Shown: positions 10,167-22,603 of the stretch, piece after piece | How positions within the stretch are numbered: the first letter of the stretch is position 1 | Layout of the letters: each line of letters opens with the position of its first letter | Translations under genes and position numbers: made by a program | Assembly (NCBI RefSeq): GCF_018446385.1 | Contig: NC_056000.1 | Location: 30,272,011-30,336,010, forward strand | Direction: 5' to 3' | Source: Zingiber officinale | Lineage: Eukaryota; Streptophyta; Magnoliopsida; Zingiberales; Zingiberaceae | DNA length: 64,000 bases | The notes under the pieces: model-generated | The model's database searches: none | Told to the model about the DNA's origin: nothing | The model's input: the letters and a program-made list of their open reading frames with translations, nothing else

Positions 10167-13100
10167 TTCTCCCCCACTAATAAAAATTTAGTCCCCAAAT
10201 TTCATTATCTACCATCAGCAAGTACTAACAACAGATATAGAGTATAAATGCTGAACGGTAAATAAATCACATACCTCACGTAAAAAGATGGGGATATCGA
10301 GCTCGGATCGTATCCTCAAGCTCCCAAGTAGCCTCCTCATCCGAATGATGCTGCCATCCGACTTTAACCAGCCGGATGGTCTTGTTCCGCAACTGACGCT
10401 CCTTCCGATCGAGAATCCGTACCGGAACCTCCTCATATGTAATGTCAGGCTGAACTGGAACCGGAATATCTGCCAGCACATGTGTCGGATCAGGCACGTA
10501 TCTCCTCAGCATCGATACGTGAAATACATCGTGCACGCCTGACAGGGACGGTGGTAGTGCCAGTCGGTAAGCTACTGCTCCGATCCTCTCCAAGATCTCG
10601 AAAGGACCAATGTACCGCGGAGCTAGCTTACCTCTGAGGTCGAATCTCTTCACCCCTTTCGTGGGTGAAACTCGTAGAAATACATGGTCGCCAACAGAGA
10701 ACTCTAGTGGTCTGCGTCTCCGATCAGCATAACTCTTCTAGCGATCCTGCGCCTCTGACATCCTCCATCTGATAGTACGGACCAACTCTGCATCCTGATG
10801 AACTCTATGAGGTCCCAACAACTGGGCCTCTCCAACCTCATCCCAAAGGACGGGTGTCCGACAAGGTCTACCATACAACGCCTCAAACGGTGCCATCTGG
10901 ATAGCCGAATGAAAGCTATTGTTGTAGGTAAACTCTACCAACGGTTGATGATCCTCCCAACTGCCTCCGAAATCCATAACACATGACCTCAGCAGGTCCT
11001 CTAAAGTCTGAATGGTCCGCTCTGACTGTCCATCTGTCTGTGGATGGAAAGCTGTACTGAAACGGAGCTGTGTACCCAAGGCCTGCTGCAGCCTCTGCCA
11101 GAACCGAGACGTAAACCGTGGATCTCTATCCGAAATGATACTCAACGGAACACCATGTAGTCTGATGATCTCTCGACAATACAGATCTGCCAATCGATCC
11201 AGGGAATCAATCCTCCGGATCGCTAAGAAGTGCGCTGATTTGGTTAATCGATCAACGATTACCCAAATCGCGTCATGGCCTCGTCGTGTCCTCGGCAACC
11301 CTACCACAAAGTCCATGGTAATGTGATCCCACTTCCACTCAGGAATAGGAATCCGCTGAAGTAATCCTGCAGTGTTCAGCCTTCACCTGCTGACAGACAA
11401 GACATCTAGCTACGAAATCCGCGATGTCTTTCTTCATGCCGTTCCACCAATAGGAACGCCTCAAGTCTCGATACATACGGGTCCCGCCTGGATGGATCGC
11501 AAATCGAGAACGGTGTGCCTCCTGAAGTAGCTCCTGTAAGACCGGATGAGACTGAGGTACGCATAATCTGCCTCGGAAGAATATAATACCCTCCTCGTCT
11601 CGTGTAAACTCGGTCTGCTGCCCGGAAGCTATCTGACTGCTAATAAACTGCAAATGCTGATCACTGGCCTGTGCCTCTCGGATCCTCGTCCTGATCGACG
11701 ACTGAGCAACCATGGTAACAAGAATACCCTGCTCTGTCGGTCCCTGCTCCTCAAGATCTAACTCCGAGAAACTCTGAATCAAGTCCGTGACTGAAGTCCG
11801 GTGGCAAGCCAAAGTCCCTCTGGACTTCCTGCTGAGCGCATCGGCAACCACATTAGCTTTTCCCGGGTGGTAGCTAATGGTACAATCGTAGTCCTTCAGG
11901 AACTCCATCCATCTCCTCTGTCGGAGATTAAGCTCCTTCTGAGTGAAAATGTATTTGAGACTCTTATGATCAGTGAGAATCTCAAATGTGATACCGTATA
12001 AATGATGACGCCAAAGCTTCAGAGCAAAGATGATGGCAGCTAACTCCAAGTCATGAACTGGGTAGTTCTTCTCATGCTCCTTCAGCTGACGAGAAGCATA
12101 AGAGACTACTCTGCCGTGCTGCATCAGAACAGCGCCCAAACCCTGAAGAGACGCATCGGTGTAAAGTACAAATCCATCCTCTCCAGAAGGTAAAACCAAA
12201 ACTGGAGCCGACACTAATCTCCGCTTCAGCTCCTGGAAGCTGGTCTCGCAATCCTCGGACCATATGAACTTCACGCCTTTCCGGGTAAGACGTGTCAGTG
12301 GCATAGCAATACGCGAGAAGCCCTCGACAAAACGTCGGTAATATCCGGCCAATCCCAGAAAACTGCGGATCTCCTGAACTGACTTCGGCTGCTCCCAACC
12401 GGTGACAGCCTCGATCTTCTGAGGATCAACTGAAATACCTCTGCTAGAAACCACGACTGCTTGCACACTTGGGCCGAACTGCTTAAAGCTTGGTGTGGCC
12501 GGAGAATCTCCAAGACTGTGCGAAGATGCTGTGCATGCTCCTCCTCGGAACGAGAGTAGACCAATATGTCATCAATGAAAACGATAACAAACTGATCCAG
12601 ATACTCCAGAAAGATGCGGTTCATCAAGTCCATAAACACCGCTGGAGCATTGGTAAGCCCAAATGGCATTACCAAAAACTCATAATGACCGTATCTGGTA
12701 CGGAAAGCTATCTTCTGGATATCAGAATCTCTGACTCTCAACTGATGATATCCGGATCGCAGATCAATCTTAGAATACACTGATGTACCTCTGAGCTGAT
12801 CAAACAAATCCTCAATCCGTGGTAATGGATATTTATTTCTGATGGTCACTGCATTCAGCTGCCTGTAGTCAATACATAACCTCATGGTGCCGTCTTTCTT
12901 CTTGACAAATAGAACTAGAGAACCCCATGGTGAAACACTAGGGCGAATGAATCCTCTGTCTAAAAGCTCCTGGAGTTGAACCTTCAGCTCGTTCAACTCT
13001 TTTGATGCCATACGATACGGAGCTTTCGATGTCGGCGCGGTTCCCGGAATCAGCTCAATAGCGAACTCCACTGGACTTCTGGGAGGCAAACCTGGCAGCT

Positions 13101-15802
13101 CCTCTGGAAATACATCTGGGTACTCCCGGACAACAGGAACGTCGGAGAGCTGCGAACTACTACTGTCCTCAGTACTGATCAACGATAACAGAAAACCATG
13201 ACAGCCGTGAGACAGCAGCTTCTGCGCCTGAATCGCCGAAATAATCGAGATGTCGTCGTCTCTGATGCCAGTGAAACTCCACGAGGGTTGGTTCGGAGGC
13301 CGGAAGGTGACCACCCTCGTCTGGCAATCAACGGTAGCATGATACACTGACAGCCAATCCATGCCAAGAATGACATCAAACTCGACCATCTCCAATACTA
13401 GAAGATCTACCGTAAGTATCATGTTGCCAAAGTCTAACGGGCAACCTCTGATCTCCTGGGTGACGTCTAAAGTATCACCGGACGGTAGGGAGACAGTCAA
13501 TCGCCGCAACCTAACAGTAGGTAATCTACCAATCTCCCGCATAAAGGTACGGGATATAAAAGAGTGCGAACTACCAGTATCAATCAAAATATCAGCAGTA
13601 AATGCATAAATGGAAATCGTACCGCGGAAAACGGATCCGTCGGCCCGCTGAGCATCCTCTCTGGTAATAGCATGAACACGACCAGTCTCTGGCGGAGGAG
13701 GAGGTGGTAATGCTGCCAGCGGCTGCTGCGGCTGGGCAGAAGCCTGCCACTGAGGCGCTGCTGGACTATGTGCCAGATAAGACTGAGAGGATGGTGACTG
13801 ATACTGTGCAGCTGGCTGGGACTGAGTCTGATACTGCCCCTGAGTCGGATAATAAGGTCCTGGAGCAAAACTCTGGGGTGCTACAGAAGCACTGGAGTAC
13901 TCCTGTCCAAGCATGCCGCTGACGCTGTGAAGATTGGGCTTTCTGCCCTCCTCGATATGCCCCTGACTGACTAGACTGTCCCCTCTGACCTGACCCTCCG
14001 GAAGCCGTGTGCTGAGCCTTCAGCTGACAATCTCGGCTCTGGTGCCCCGGCAGTTTGCAATAAAAGCAAACTGACTGTCCCAGAGAGCAAGCTGGGGTGA
14101 GGTGATCTCTGGATCCACATCTGAAACAATGAGTATCACCGGAAGGTGGTTGCCGGTTCTGCTGAGAAAACCGGGAACGTCCTGAAGAAGACCGCCCTGA
14201 TTTCTGAGGCCTACGAGATGCCCCAGAAGTACCCTGACCTGACCGTCTGCGACTACTCTGAGGCTGTCCTGTCGCCTGAGTCTGCTGGACCTGCCCTGAT
14301 GTCTGACCCGTATGCTTTCTTTTCCTGTCCGGATATGCTGTCTGCCGAGCTAACTCTATCATCAAAGCTCGATTCAATGCATCAGAGTAAGATGTAATCC
14401 CTAATCCGGCAAGCTGTACATGCAGATAACCATCCAATCCCTGTATAAACTGCATCATGCGAGTTCTGTCCTCCGCAACTAACTCTGGACAAAACTGAGC
14501 CAACCGGAGGAATTCAGTATTATACTCGGTCACTGAGCGATTATTCTGCCTCAGACTCATAAAATCCTGTCGGCGAGACATCTGATAGGACAGTGGAAAG
14601 AAACGACTCTCAAAAGCCTCTCTAAACCTGGTCCATGTGACGTTGCGCTCACCAATAATAGAACGCTGAGTAACCCACCAGGCATTAGCTTCATCCCGTA
14701 AATGGTAAGCAGCCAGCTCTGCTTTCTCCCACTCGGAGCAAGCCATATAGAAGAAAGTCTGCTCCATAGTCTCTATCCATGACAGAGCCATACTTGGATC
14801 GAGATCTCCGTGGAAAAGAGTGAAACGAGTCTTCATCGACTCAGCTAGTGCTGGAATCCTAGCTCGTGTAGCGACAATATCAGTGAGCTGTGTCGGGATG
14901 GCTGCAGGAACTGGCGGAAACACTGGAGCTGGTACTACAGGTGGTACTGCGGAATAAACCGGAGGAGGAACTCCCGGTGCTGTTGTATACACCGGAGCAT
15001 AAGCCGTCGGTGGTACTGTCTGGGGAACAAAGGTGGTGGCAACTGGAGGTACGGTAGGTAATGGTACCGGATATGGTGCAGCAGCTGCTACTGTAGGCAC
15101 TGGGGGTACAGGTGCCACTGGTATAGGATACACTGTAGATCCAAGTGGTGGTAGCACTGAATACGACGTAGGCTGCGCTGGAGCAGATGTCGGGTACACC
15201 AATGGTACCCCTGATGGTACTGTAAACAGGGTAGGCGTGGATACCATCGGTGTGGCCAAAGTAGGTATCTCTACAGGAGCTATCGGGATTTGAGAGCCCG
15301 ATGCTCCCGCTGCATCCTGAGTCTGTCCCTGACTGACAGACTCACTAACAGTGGGCATCTCTGGCATATCCAGAGATCCCGTGGTCCTCGCACGTGGTCG
15401 ACCAGCACCACGTCTCGCAGCAATACGAGTAGATCGTCTCATATCTGTTAAATTAAATTACAGATATCAATACCAATATAACCAACATAAAATAACAACA
15501 TACCTATTTGCCGTCTGGAGATGTTCCGTCGCTGTCCAGTCCCCAAATTTGAACATATCGCCGGAAATCCAAATAAATTCGAAACGAAAATCCGAAACAT
15601 AACCATATCGAAAATCCGATAATGCCCAGTTTGACTCGCAAACCTGGCTAACCCAAATATCCAGAATACCCACAACCGGTATCCGATAAATCTCCAGAAC
15701 ACCAAAAGCAGGTATCATAACCCGCTCTGATACCAAATAAATTGGAATCAGATAAATCCCGAAAATCCAAAATACAAAAAAAATAGAATATCGTAAAACT
15801 GT

Positions 15803-15814
15803 GCTCTGATACCA
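15803..15814 (-). other. Chromovirus primer-binding site (Met-tRNA type)
   Basis: Complement of TGGTATCAGAGC, 6 bases from the LTR edge. It fixes the element on the minus strand. Confidence 0.85.
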
Positions 15815-15820
15815 CTAAAT

Positions 15821-18651
15821 TGTCACGCCCCCAGAGGAGACCCTGTCCGAGAAAATTTCGACAGCATCTCCCCTGTACGGTGGACAATCTGAAACTTTTC
15901 TACATCTCATATACCTCAGCCACAGACGGCTGGAATAATAACAGGAAATAATAACAATCACCACGCAGTTTATATATATATTCAGCCTCTGGCTGTCACA
16001 ACCACGCAGTATATAATAGTAAACAACAATAGTACTCTGACTCGAAATCCACCCTACTCAACTACACTCGTAAAGCTCAAAACCGACGAACTCACCTCTT
16101 ATGCCGTCCAGGCAGGCATGTAGTAGATTAAATCCAAAATCCAAATCCATTGATATAATAAAATCTATACGATGTCCATAAGTAAATAAATCCAGAACAT
16201 AACAAGTGCAAACAGTCTAGAACAGAAAAGGAAATCAAACGAAAACCCAATCACATCCTCGAGGTCTGCAGGGACCAGCAACTGGAACTCTCTCCTGACA
16301 GCATCAACTTGAAAATATCAACAATGGAGGCGGGGTGAGTCCAACACTCAGCAGGTACAATTGATATGCAAAGTAAAGAAACAACACCTAGCACTAATCA
16401 TGCGTACAGTCTCCTGATAAGAAAGATAAAAATGCATCTGAAGTAAACAGGAGAATGCCGTACTAACCAGGTCCTGAGTATAAGGTCAAACAGTCCGAGT
16501 GGTATAGGAATCCTATATGCATGTCAAACATAGGTATCCAAACAATATGCAGCATATAAATGCAGCAACCACAAACACAAGCAATAAATGCATCATGCAT
16601 ATGATGCCAATGATGCATCCTGGTCACCCCTGACGCCAGTCGATCATATCGCACACAATAGTGAGGCCGAGTGGGTAGGGCTGTGACAACCGTGCACTCT
16701 GTCGTCACTACTCCTGATGAGTGACCGAGTGGACGGGATGCTGTCGGAGTACACCTATCCTCCTACTCCAAATCATAAATGGGGGAGCGCAATGCTCTCA
16801 ACTCCCGGTACACAGTGACGGGGAGGAATCCCTGCCGGATAACACGTTGTGTCACACTACCCATGAGCGGACCAACGGTGCCTAACAGAGTCCCTGCTGC
16901 AACACACTCTGCCTGAATCGACCACTAACCCATGAGTGGTGGTGTGTGCAGATCCATGTAACTGGCGATGTGCTCAACAATAATGGAGCGGACTATCGCA
17001 CAGCATGCAATCATGCAAATGATGCATGGCAATAACCATATAAACATCCTGACTTAATCCATATATATAGAAAAGTGCACCCTAGGTCAACGAATCATAT
17101 CGAATCAAAGGTACACAGAAGGTATAAAAACCTAGGTCCTGAACATGGTGAAGCATGGTATATCACTACCCCCTATAAGCATGTATAAACAGGTAAAATA
17201 TACATGAGATGCAAATCAATCAATCAATCAAGCACGTACCAAGATTTGGGTAGTGATTAACCGAAACAGATAAGAAACACAATTGATGCAATATGTTAAT
17301 TTCATTACTAGGCATATCAAAGACAAAAAGTCAAAAGTACCCGCCTCCGATAAAATGGTCCAAATCCTGACTCCGAGATACTCGTCTCGCGTCAAAGTCC
17401 TGAAATACCGATATACAGATATTTTATTTAGCTAAAATTCAAATGAATTGCTAAATAAAATTCTCAACACAATTTAGGGCAAAACCCTGAGTCATAATCA
17501 TCAACCTACCTAATTTAACACATATAATTTAGTTACTCAACATATATTAAATAACTAAATCAAACTACTCACTCAATTAGGAAAAACCCTAATTATTGAT
17601 CAACCTTAACTGATAATCAATTAACTTATCCACATCAAGACCTAAATCCACAACGTTAAACCCAAAAATCTTACCTTTCACTGAGATCTAGGTTAACAAC
17701 TATTGCTAATACAGTTTAGAAATCAAATTACCAAATATATCAACACCTACACCTCACCTTATGCAGTAGTTAACTTAACACAAACCTTACCCAAATTTTC
17801 CGATGCCTCAACACTGCTCAAATCCTAGAGAACTTAATGCCGAGATCCGAAGAAGCTGCTGTGAGAAATCAGTGACAAATACCACTGTAATCAGCCAACA
17901 AATCCAACATAGGATCCCAAATCAACAATCCAAATACCTAACATGCCTTACCTACTCAATACCCCCCTTGTTTCCTCTCTGCCGGCGACTGGTGGCGAAG
18001 AAGGAAGACCCGCCGGTGGAGTCTGAAGCACAGCAGATGGTTGCTGGACCTTGGCGTCAGCAATGGACGTTGGGCAGAAGGTAGAGGAAAATGAGGCTCG
18101 GCAGAACCCAGGGCAGAAGAATTCGGGGTGCTGTGCTGCTGAGGTCAAGCAGCCGGCGGCAACTCGTCGGACCAGAGAAAGGAAGAAGAAATCGCCGGTC
18201 GGCCGGGGCTGGCTAGGGCACCGAGGGGTGCGTCGGCGATTAGGGCACAGCCGTCGGCTGTGGAGTCGTCGGGTGAGGCTCGGCAAGCACGCGAGGGGAG
18301 AGAAGAAGGGATGAAGAAGTGCCGAGGGGTTTAAAACTTCGGCGAGGAAGAAACCGCCGGCCGACGATTAGGGCTCGGCATCGGCTTCGGCACGCGCGGG
18401 AGGGGAAAGAAATGGCACGGTTCGGCGTCGAGGGAAGGAAAAGAAAACGGGAATAAAAATAAGGAAAAAGAAAAAGAATTAATATATATAAACTTTTCCT
18501 CACTTAAATGGGGTAGCCTAAACAAGCTTTTCCGGACCCCGTTTTTATCCCCGTCAACTCGTCCGTACGAGCTCCGAAAAATTCCCGAAAAATTTCCAAA
18601 AATTCTGGAAAATTCCCTTATTAATATTCGCCTATTTTCCGGTATTTTACA
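15821..18651 (-). repeat. 5' LTR of the chromovirus
   Basis: Same ends as the partner LTR. The primer site GCTCTGATACCA precedes it at 15803-15814 on the + strand. It is about 42 bases longer than the partner; most differences fall in one stretch (16320-16810 against 7880-8340). Confidence 0.95.
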
Positions 18652-18781
18652 TAAATACAATTCGTAGATCAACTTCTGCACTTGGCATAATTCTACATAT
18701 CTAGAGGATTCAGATATCCAAAACATGTAAACTAGAAGAAGAAAAACTCTCTTTTGCATGAAATAATTGGAAGGATCGCAG

Positions 18782-19856
18782 GTGCATCCGTACTACGCCT
18801 GAAGAACTGGAGGATTTCAGTACTCCGGACTTCACAATTTACAATGCTGGCCAGTTTTCATTTAATCGATACACACACTACATGACTACCTCCACCAGCA
18901 TTGATCTTCATCTTGATAGGAAAGAAATGGTCATCCTTGGCACACAGTATGCCGGGGAGATGAAGAAGGGTTTGTTCGACGTGATGCACTATCTAATGCC
19001 TAAAAGAAACATTCTCTCCCTGCACTCTAGCAACAATATGGGCAAAGATGGTGATGTTGCCCTTTTCTTTGGACTATCAGGTAAGTGTTGGTCGGACGAG
19101 ATTCTGGTGCATCACCTGCCCATTGCATGGTTACTATACTGCCCTTTGCAATTTAACTAGAAGCATTCCATGTGTAAATGTGTAGAATTATGTTACACTG
19201 CAGTGTTTTCGCCATATGGCTTCTTTGTTCTTATGACTTTTGCTTTGTTGTTTTAGGCACAGGGAAAACTACTCTGTCTACAGACCACAACAAGCTTCTT
19301 ATTGGCGATGATGAGCATTGCTGGAGTGAAAATGGTATTTCAAACATTGAAGGAGGTTGCTATGCAAAATATATCAGCCTAACAAAGGAGAAGGAACCTG
19401 ACATTTGGAATGCCATCAAATTTGGAACCGGCAAGTGCCCTATCAAACTCGACATGCACTTTGAACTGGAACCATTCATATTTTTTTGTCCTAATGTTTG
19501 CAAATTTCTTGCAGTGTTGGAAAACATCGTTTTCGATGAACACACTAGGGAAGTAGACTACTCTGATAACTCTATTACAGGTGATTAACAAGATGAAACA
19601 AACTTCTTGAGTGAATTGGTATTGTGTGAAAGGGAATCTAGTTCAATGGAATTGTTGATGTTGCTGAGAACACTCGAGCTTCATATCCAATTGAGTATAT
19701 TCCTAATGCGAAGATACTGTGTGTTGGTCCGCACCCTAAGAATGTCATCCTCTTGGCATGTGATGCTTTTGGCGTGCTTCCACCAGTTAGCAAACTTACT
19801 TTACCGCAAACAATGTATCACTTCATCAGCGGTTACACTGCTCTGGTGCATAGTCC
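18782..19856 (+). pseudogene. PCK1: Captured PEPCK exons with the ATP-binding P-loop
   Basis: Four exon-like blocks. (1) 18782-19080 encodes [20 protein letters not shown] then [20 protein letters not shown] and [16 protein letters not shown]. (2) 19257-19430 completes the P-loop ([26 protein letters not shown]). (3) 19515-19580 encodes [19 protein letters not shown]. (4) about 19668-19856 encodes [36 protein letters not shown] and [12 protein letters not shown]. Introns are retained, so the capture was from genomic DNA, not mRNA. The intron at 19431-19514 has a GC donor and AG acceptor. The splice acceptor of block 4 is not clear. The block between exon 1 and CIRTTPEEL is missing, as is everything after GYTALV, so no functional enzyme can be made. 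Just beyond, the frame runs into transposon-type sequence leading to the Ulp1 gene. Confidence 0.93.
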
Positions 19857-20917
19857 ATTGCATCAAGCACATCGTTATGTCTTGGAAAATGATGTTGACG
19901 TTGATCCTTATATCGAGTAATTCTCTTACTTATTAATATTTATTGCACTGTTCTTACGTTTTACTAATTAACTTATTAGTATTCTATTAGTTAACTTATC
20001 CCTAATCTGTTCATTAGGGATAAGTTCATATTTGTGGATCCACAAACCCTTCCAGTAATGTCATATGTATCCAAACTTGACAAAAATGAAAAGACTGAAT
20101 ACTTGAATAGCTAGGCAAGTGTTTTGACTGATAGGCTGAGTGGTGCAACAAAAAATCAACTAGTTTTGGCACCTCATAATGTTAGGTAAATAAATATTAC
20201 AATTCCATTTTTAATAGATTTATTTCAACAATTCTGTTGAATTTATGCATTGACTCTGTTTTGTGCATAGTTGTCATTGGATTTTGACTGTCATTGACCC
20301 TTATGTGGAGATGGTTTATTTGTTCGATTCATTTAATCATCACAATCGTTATGAGGACTGTAAATATGTAGTGGATATGTGAGTACATATTTGTTTTTTA
20401 ATTAAGCATTTAATTTAATTTATTAATCATACGTCAACTCTTGTTGTACAAAGGAGCTTGAAATTGTTCAATTCGAACAAGCAAAGGAAAGAGAAAAAGA
20501 AGCCTATGTGGGAAGTCGTAAAGGTTTGTATATTATATATACACACATATGTTTACTTGTGATTAATTTAAAAATATTTAACTGTGTATTATTTGTTGAT
20601 AATTTTTTGTTAACATAGGGTCCTTGACAACCTGATGCTAAACAATGTGGGTTTTATGTGATGAAATTTATGAGAGAAATTATTGAAGGAAATGCTACCG
20701 GTGAGAAGGATTCACTTAGCTCAATGGTAATATTTGACATATTCTCAATTTTCTCAAATAATTTCTTTTATTTGACTTTGCTTCTTCATTACTGATTTTT
20801 TTTACTAATATAATCTGGGTTTGTTAACAGTTCATGAAAACAATTTACTCCAACGAAGAAATTGAGGAAGTGCGATCCGAATGGGCAGATTGCGTACTAG
20901 ACTATATTCATTACTAG
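19857..20917 (+). pseudogene. Ulp1-type C48 cysteine protease gene of the CACTA element
   Basis: Split over about five exons: [20 protein letters not shown] (to 19918), DKFIFVDPQTLPVMSYVSKL (from about 20019), CHWILTVIDPYVEMVYLFDS (about 20270-20378), SLKLFNSNKQRKEKKKPMWE (about 20453-20525) and QPDAKQCGFYVMKFMREI with a tail to DYIHY and a stop at about 20915. The C48 signature residues are visible: His in CHW, Asp in the LFDSF segment, Gln and Cys in QCGFYVM. In-frame stops at 20112-20114 (TAG) and 20625-20627 (TGA) suggest it is dead. Ulp1-like proteases cleave SUMO-type conjugates and are frequent passengers of plant CACTA and MULE elements. Its 5' end is fused in the same orientation to captured PEPCK sequence. 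Confidence 0.85.
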
Positions 20918-22160
20918 GTATAAATTACTAGACTTCAAAAGATGGTTGAACACTTTGTTTGTGACTCCATGACTTATTGATTTTGATTCCTTAGTGCTAA
21001 TAATTTGTTTGTTCACAGCTAGCTATCTCCTTTGCTCAATACTTCATTCTTGCATTTCTACAATTAGCTGACATTTCCCTTATTTATTGTCTCTCTTTGT
21101 GGTCCAAAATTAATAATGGTTGGGTTGTGTGAGTAGCTGACATCTATATACTGCAGTTTGATTTCTTAATAGTTTGCTCTATATACTTTTGCTTGGACGA
21201 GCAATGTAAATTACCCGTGAATTGCACGTGCATTGCAGCTAAATTTGTTAGATTTTCTCTTTGTATTGATGAAATGGGAATGAAAAATCTATTTTTCCAG
21301 CTGGAATGTAGTGAATGTTATAGCTCTTAATCTACACTTATTTGATTGACACTTTGGTTCTTTTAGGTGTCCTATGTAATTATTAAAGTTGTGCATATGT
21401 GATTTCTATTTTGAGGAATTTGTGGAATTTTTTTAGCTCTACAAACAATTCACCCTACCATAACTTGTTACTTGCAAAATGGAAAAGCATATTGTGCCTA
21501 CCAGGTCTCAAAGGTAATGCAGTCTGAAAAATGGCACAGAAAATTGCATGAATATTTTGTTTCAAGATGTTAATGGATGTAATGCGCTTTGCATGGATTC
21601 TATTGATCTTGGATGATAGTTCACTTAAATAATGTTAATTGCATGCAGTGCTAATTATTTAATAAACTATGCTAAGCTAGGTATCACTGCTCCTAGTAGA
21701 TTCCATGTACTGTTATTCTCTAATAAACATCTCTTTTTGTTTCCTTCATTTGGTTTGTTTTTCCCTTCTATGCACTACAGATTGGTTAATTACATTCTCC
21801 TTTTGGAATTCTGGAATTTGATAAGTTTTGTTAAATTTTCTCTTGCAGGTCGGGCAATTCGTGAGGCTTGAATTTTTTTGATGCAAAAAGTGAGCTTTGT
21901 TAGGATGTAGCTTGCCTTGCTAATTTGTAAATTAAAAGCCATATGGAGAACAGCAAATGGAAAACATGTGATTTAATGTATATGGAGAGTAATGGAAAAC
22001 ATGTGTATTTTGATGAGTAACAACTCATTTTGTATATTTTTGTATATGTGGCTACAAGATGAATTATATATGGATGTTTATTTTGGATTTAATGTAGTAA
22101 ATATTTAGTTTTGTATTGGTGGTTTGCTTATAATAAAATAAGATTGGTTGTTTGGTATTA
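20918..22160. other. 3' flank of the Ulp1 gene within the CACTA element
   Basis: AT-rich sequence with no convincing coding region. It probably includes the 3' UTR and unique internal DNA of the transposon. Confidence 0.5.
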
Positions 22161-22572
22161 ATGAACATTAAATACAACAGTTAAAAATGTTGTAAAAACT
22201 AGGTAAACCACAACGAAATTTTTTTGTAAAAAGTGATAAAAGACAACGGTTTTATCCGTTGTAAAATATATTAAAACTGTTGTAAAAAAAACAAAACGTG
22301 TCAAATATTATCTACCACAACAGTTTATATCTGTTGTAAAAAATGTCTACAACAACGGTTTATTTCTGTTGTTGAAATTATCTACCACAACGGTTTTAAA
22401 ACGTTGTCGTATCCTTCGTAGCCAAATTTTGGGCATATAAATAACAACGGATAAAAACCGTTGTCAAATGTCTACAAAGACAACGGATTCAAAACCGTTG
22501 TCGTAGGGCAATACATTCTACAACACCCTCAGTTACAACGGTTTTTTGACCCTACGACAACGGATAATATCC
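22160..22572. repeat. CACTA right subterminal repeats
   Basis: Twelve or more copies of ACAACGG/CCGTTGT-type motifs in both orientations, the same family as at 5808-6060. Density rises toward the terminus. Confidence 0.85.
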
Positions 22573-22600
22573 GTTGTCGTTTGCAGTTTTTGTTGTAGTG
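22573..22600 (+). repeat. CACTA right terminal inverted repeat
   Basis: Exact inverted complement of 5780-5807, ending TTTTTGTTGTAGTG; followed by AAT, the target duplication. Confidence 0.95.
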
Positions 22601-22603
22601 AAT

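Larger units (their letters stand above)
7378..18651 (-). mobile_element. Ty3-gypsy chromovirus (Tekay/Del-like), nearly whole, inside the CACTA element
   Basis: Long LTRs (7378-10166 and 15821-18651, about 2.8 kb each, near-identical) are flanked by a perfect 5-bp target duplication TAAAT (7373-7377 and 18652-18656). Primer site at 15803-15814, polypurine tract at 10167-10180. Parts on the minus strand: gag with two CCHC knuckles (about 13900-15442), protease (near 13575), reverse transcriptase (about 12480-13060), RNase H (about 11820-12180), integrase zinc region (about 11380-11490) and core (about 10740-11316), and a C-terminal chromodomain (about 10279-10430, with EEATWELED). It looks almost complete, with only about three or four breaks. 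LTR likeness points to a young insertion. It lies antisense in an intron of the captured-gene array. The Tekay/Del assignment is from the chromodomain and is tentative. Confidence 0.95.
5780..22600 (+). mobile_element. CACTA (EnSpm) DNA transposon carrying captured host exons
   Basis: Begins CACTACAACAAAAACTG at 5780 and ends with its exact inverted complement at 22600. The 28-bp terminal inverted repeats are perfect, flanked by a 3-bp target duplication AAT (5777-5779 and 22601-22603), the CACTA hallmark. Subterminal regions are packed with ACAACGG/CCGTTGT motifs. Inside on the + strand lie PEPCK exon 1, a PHO2/UBC25-like exon pair, further PEPCK exons and a Ulp1-type C48 protease gene. No TNP2-like transposase was recognised, so the copy is probably non-autonomous and mobilised in trans. 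Without the nested 11.3 kb gypsy element the CACTA is about 5.5 kb. Ulp1-like genes and host gene capture are known for plant CACTA elements; the combination here is read from the sequence. Confidence 0.93.
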
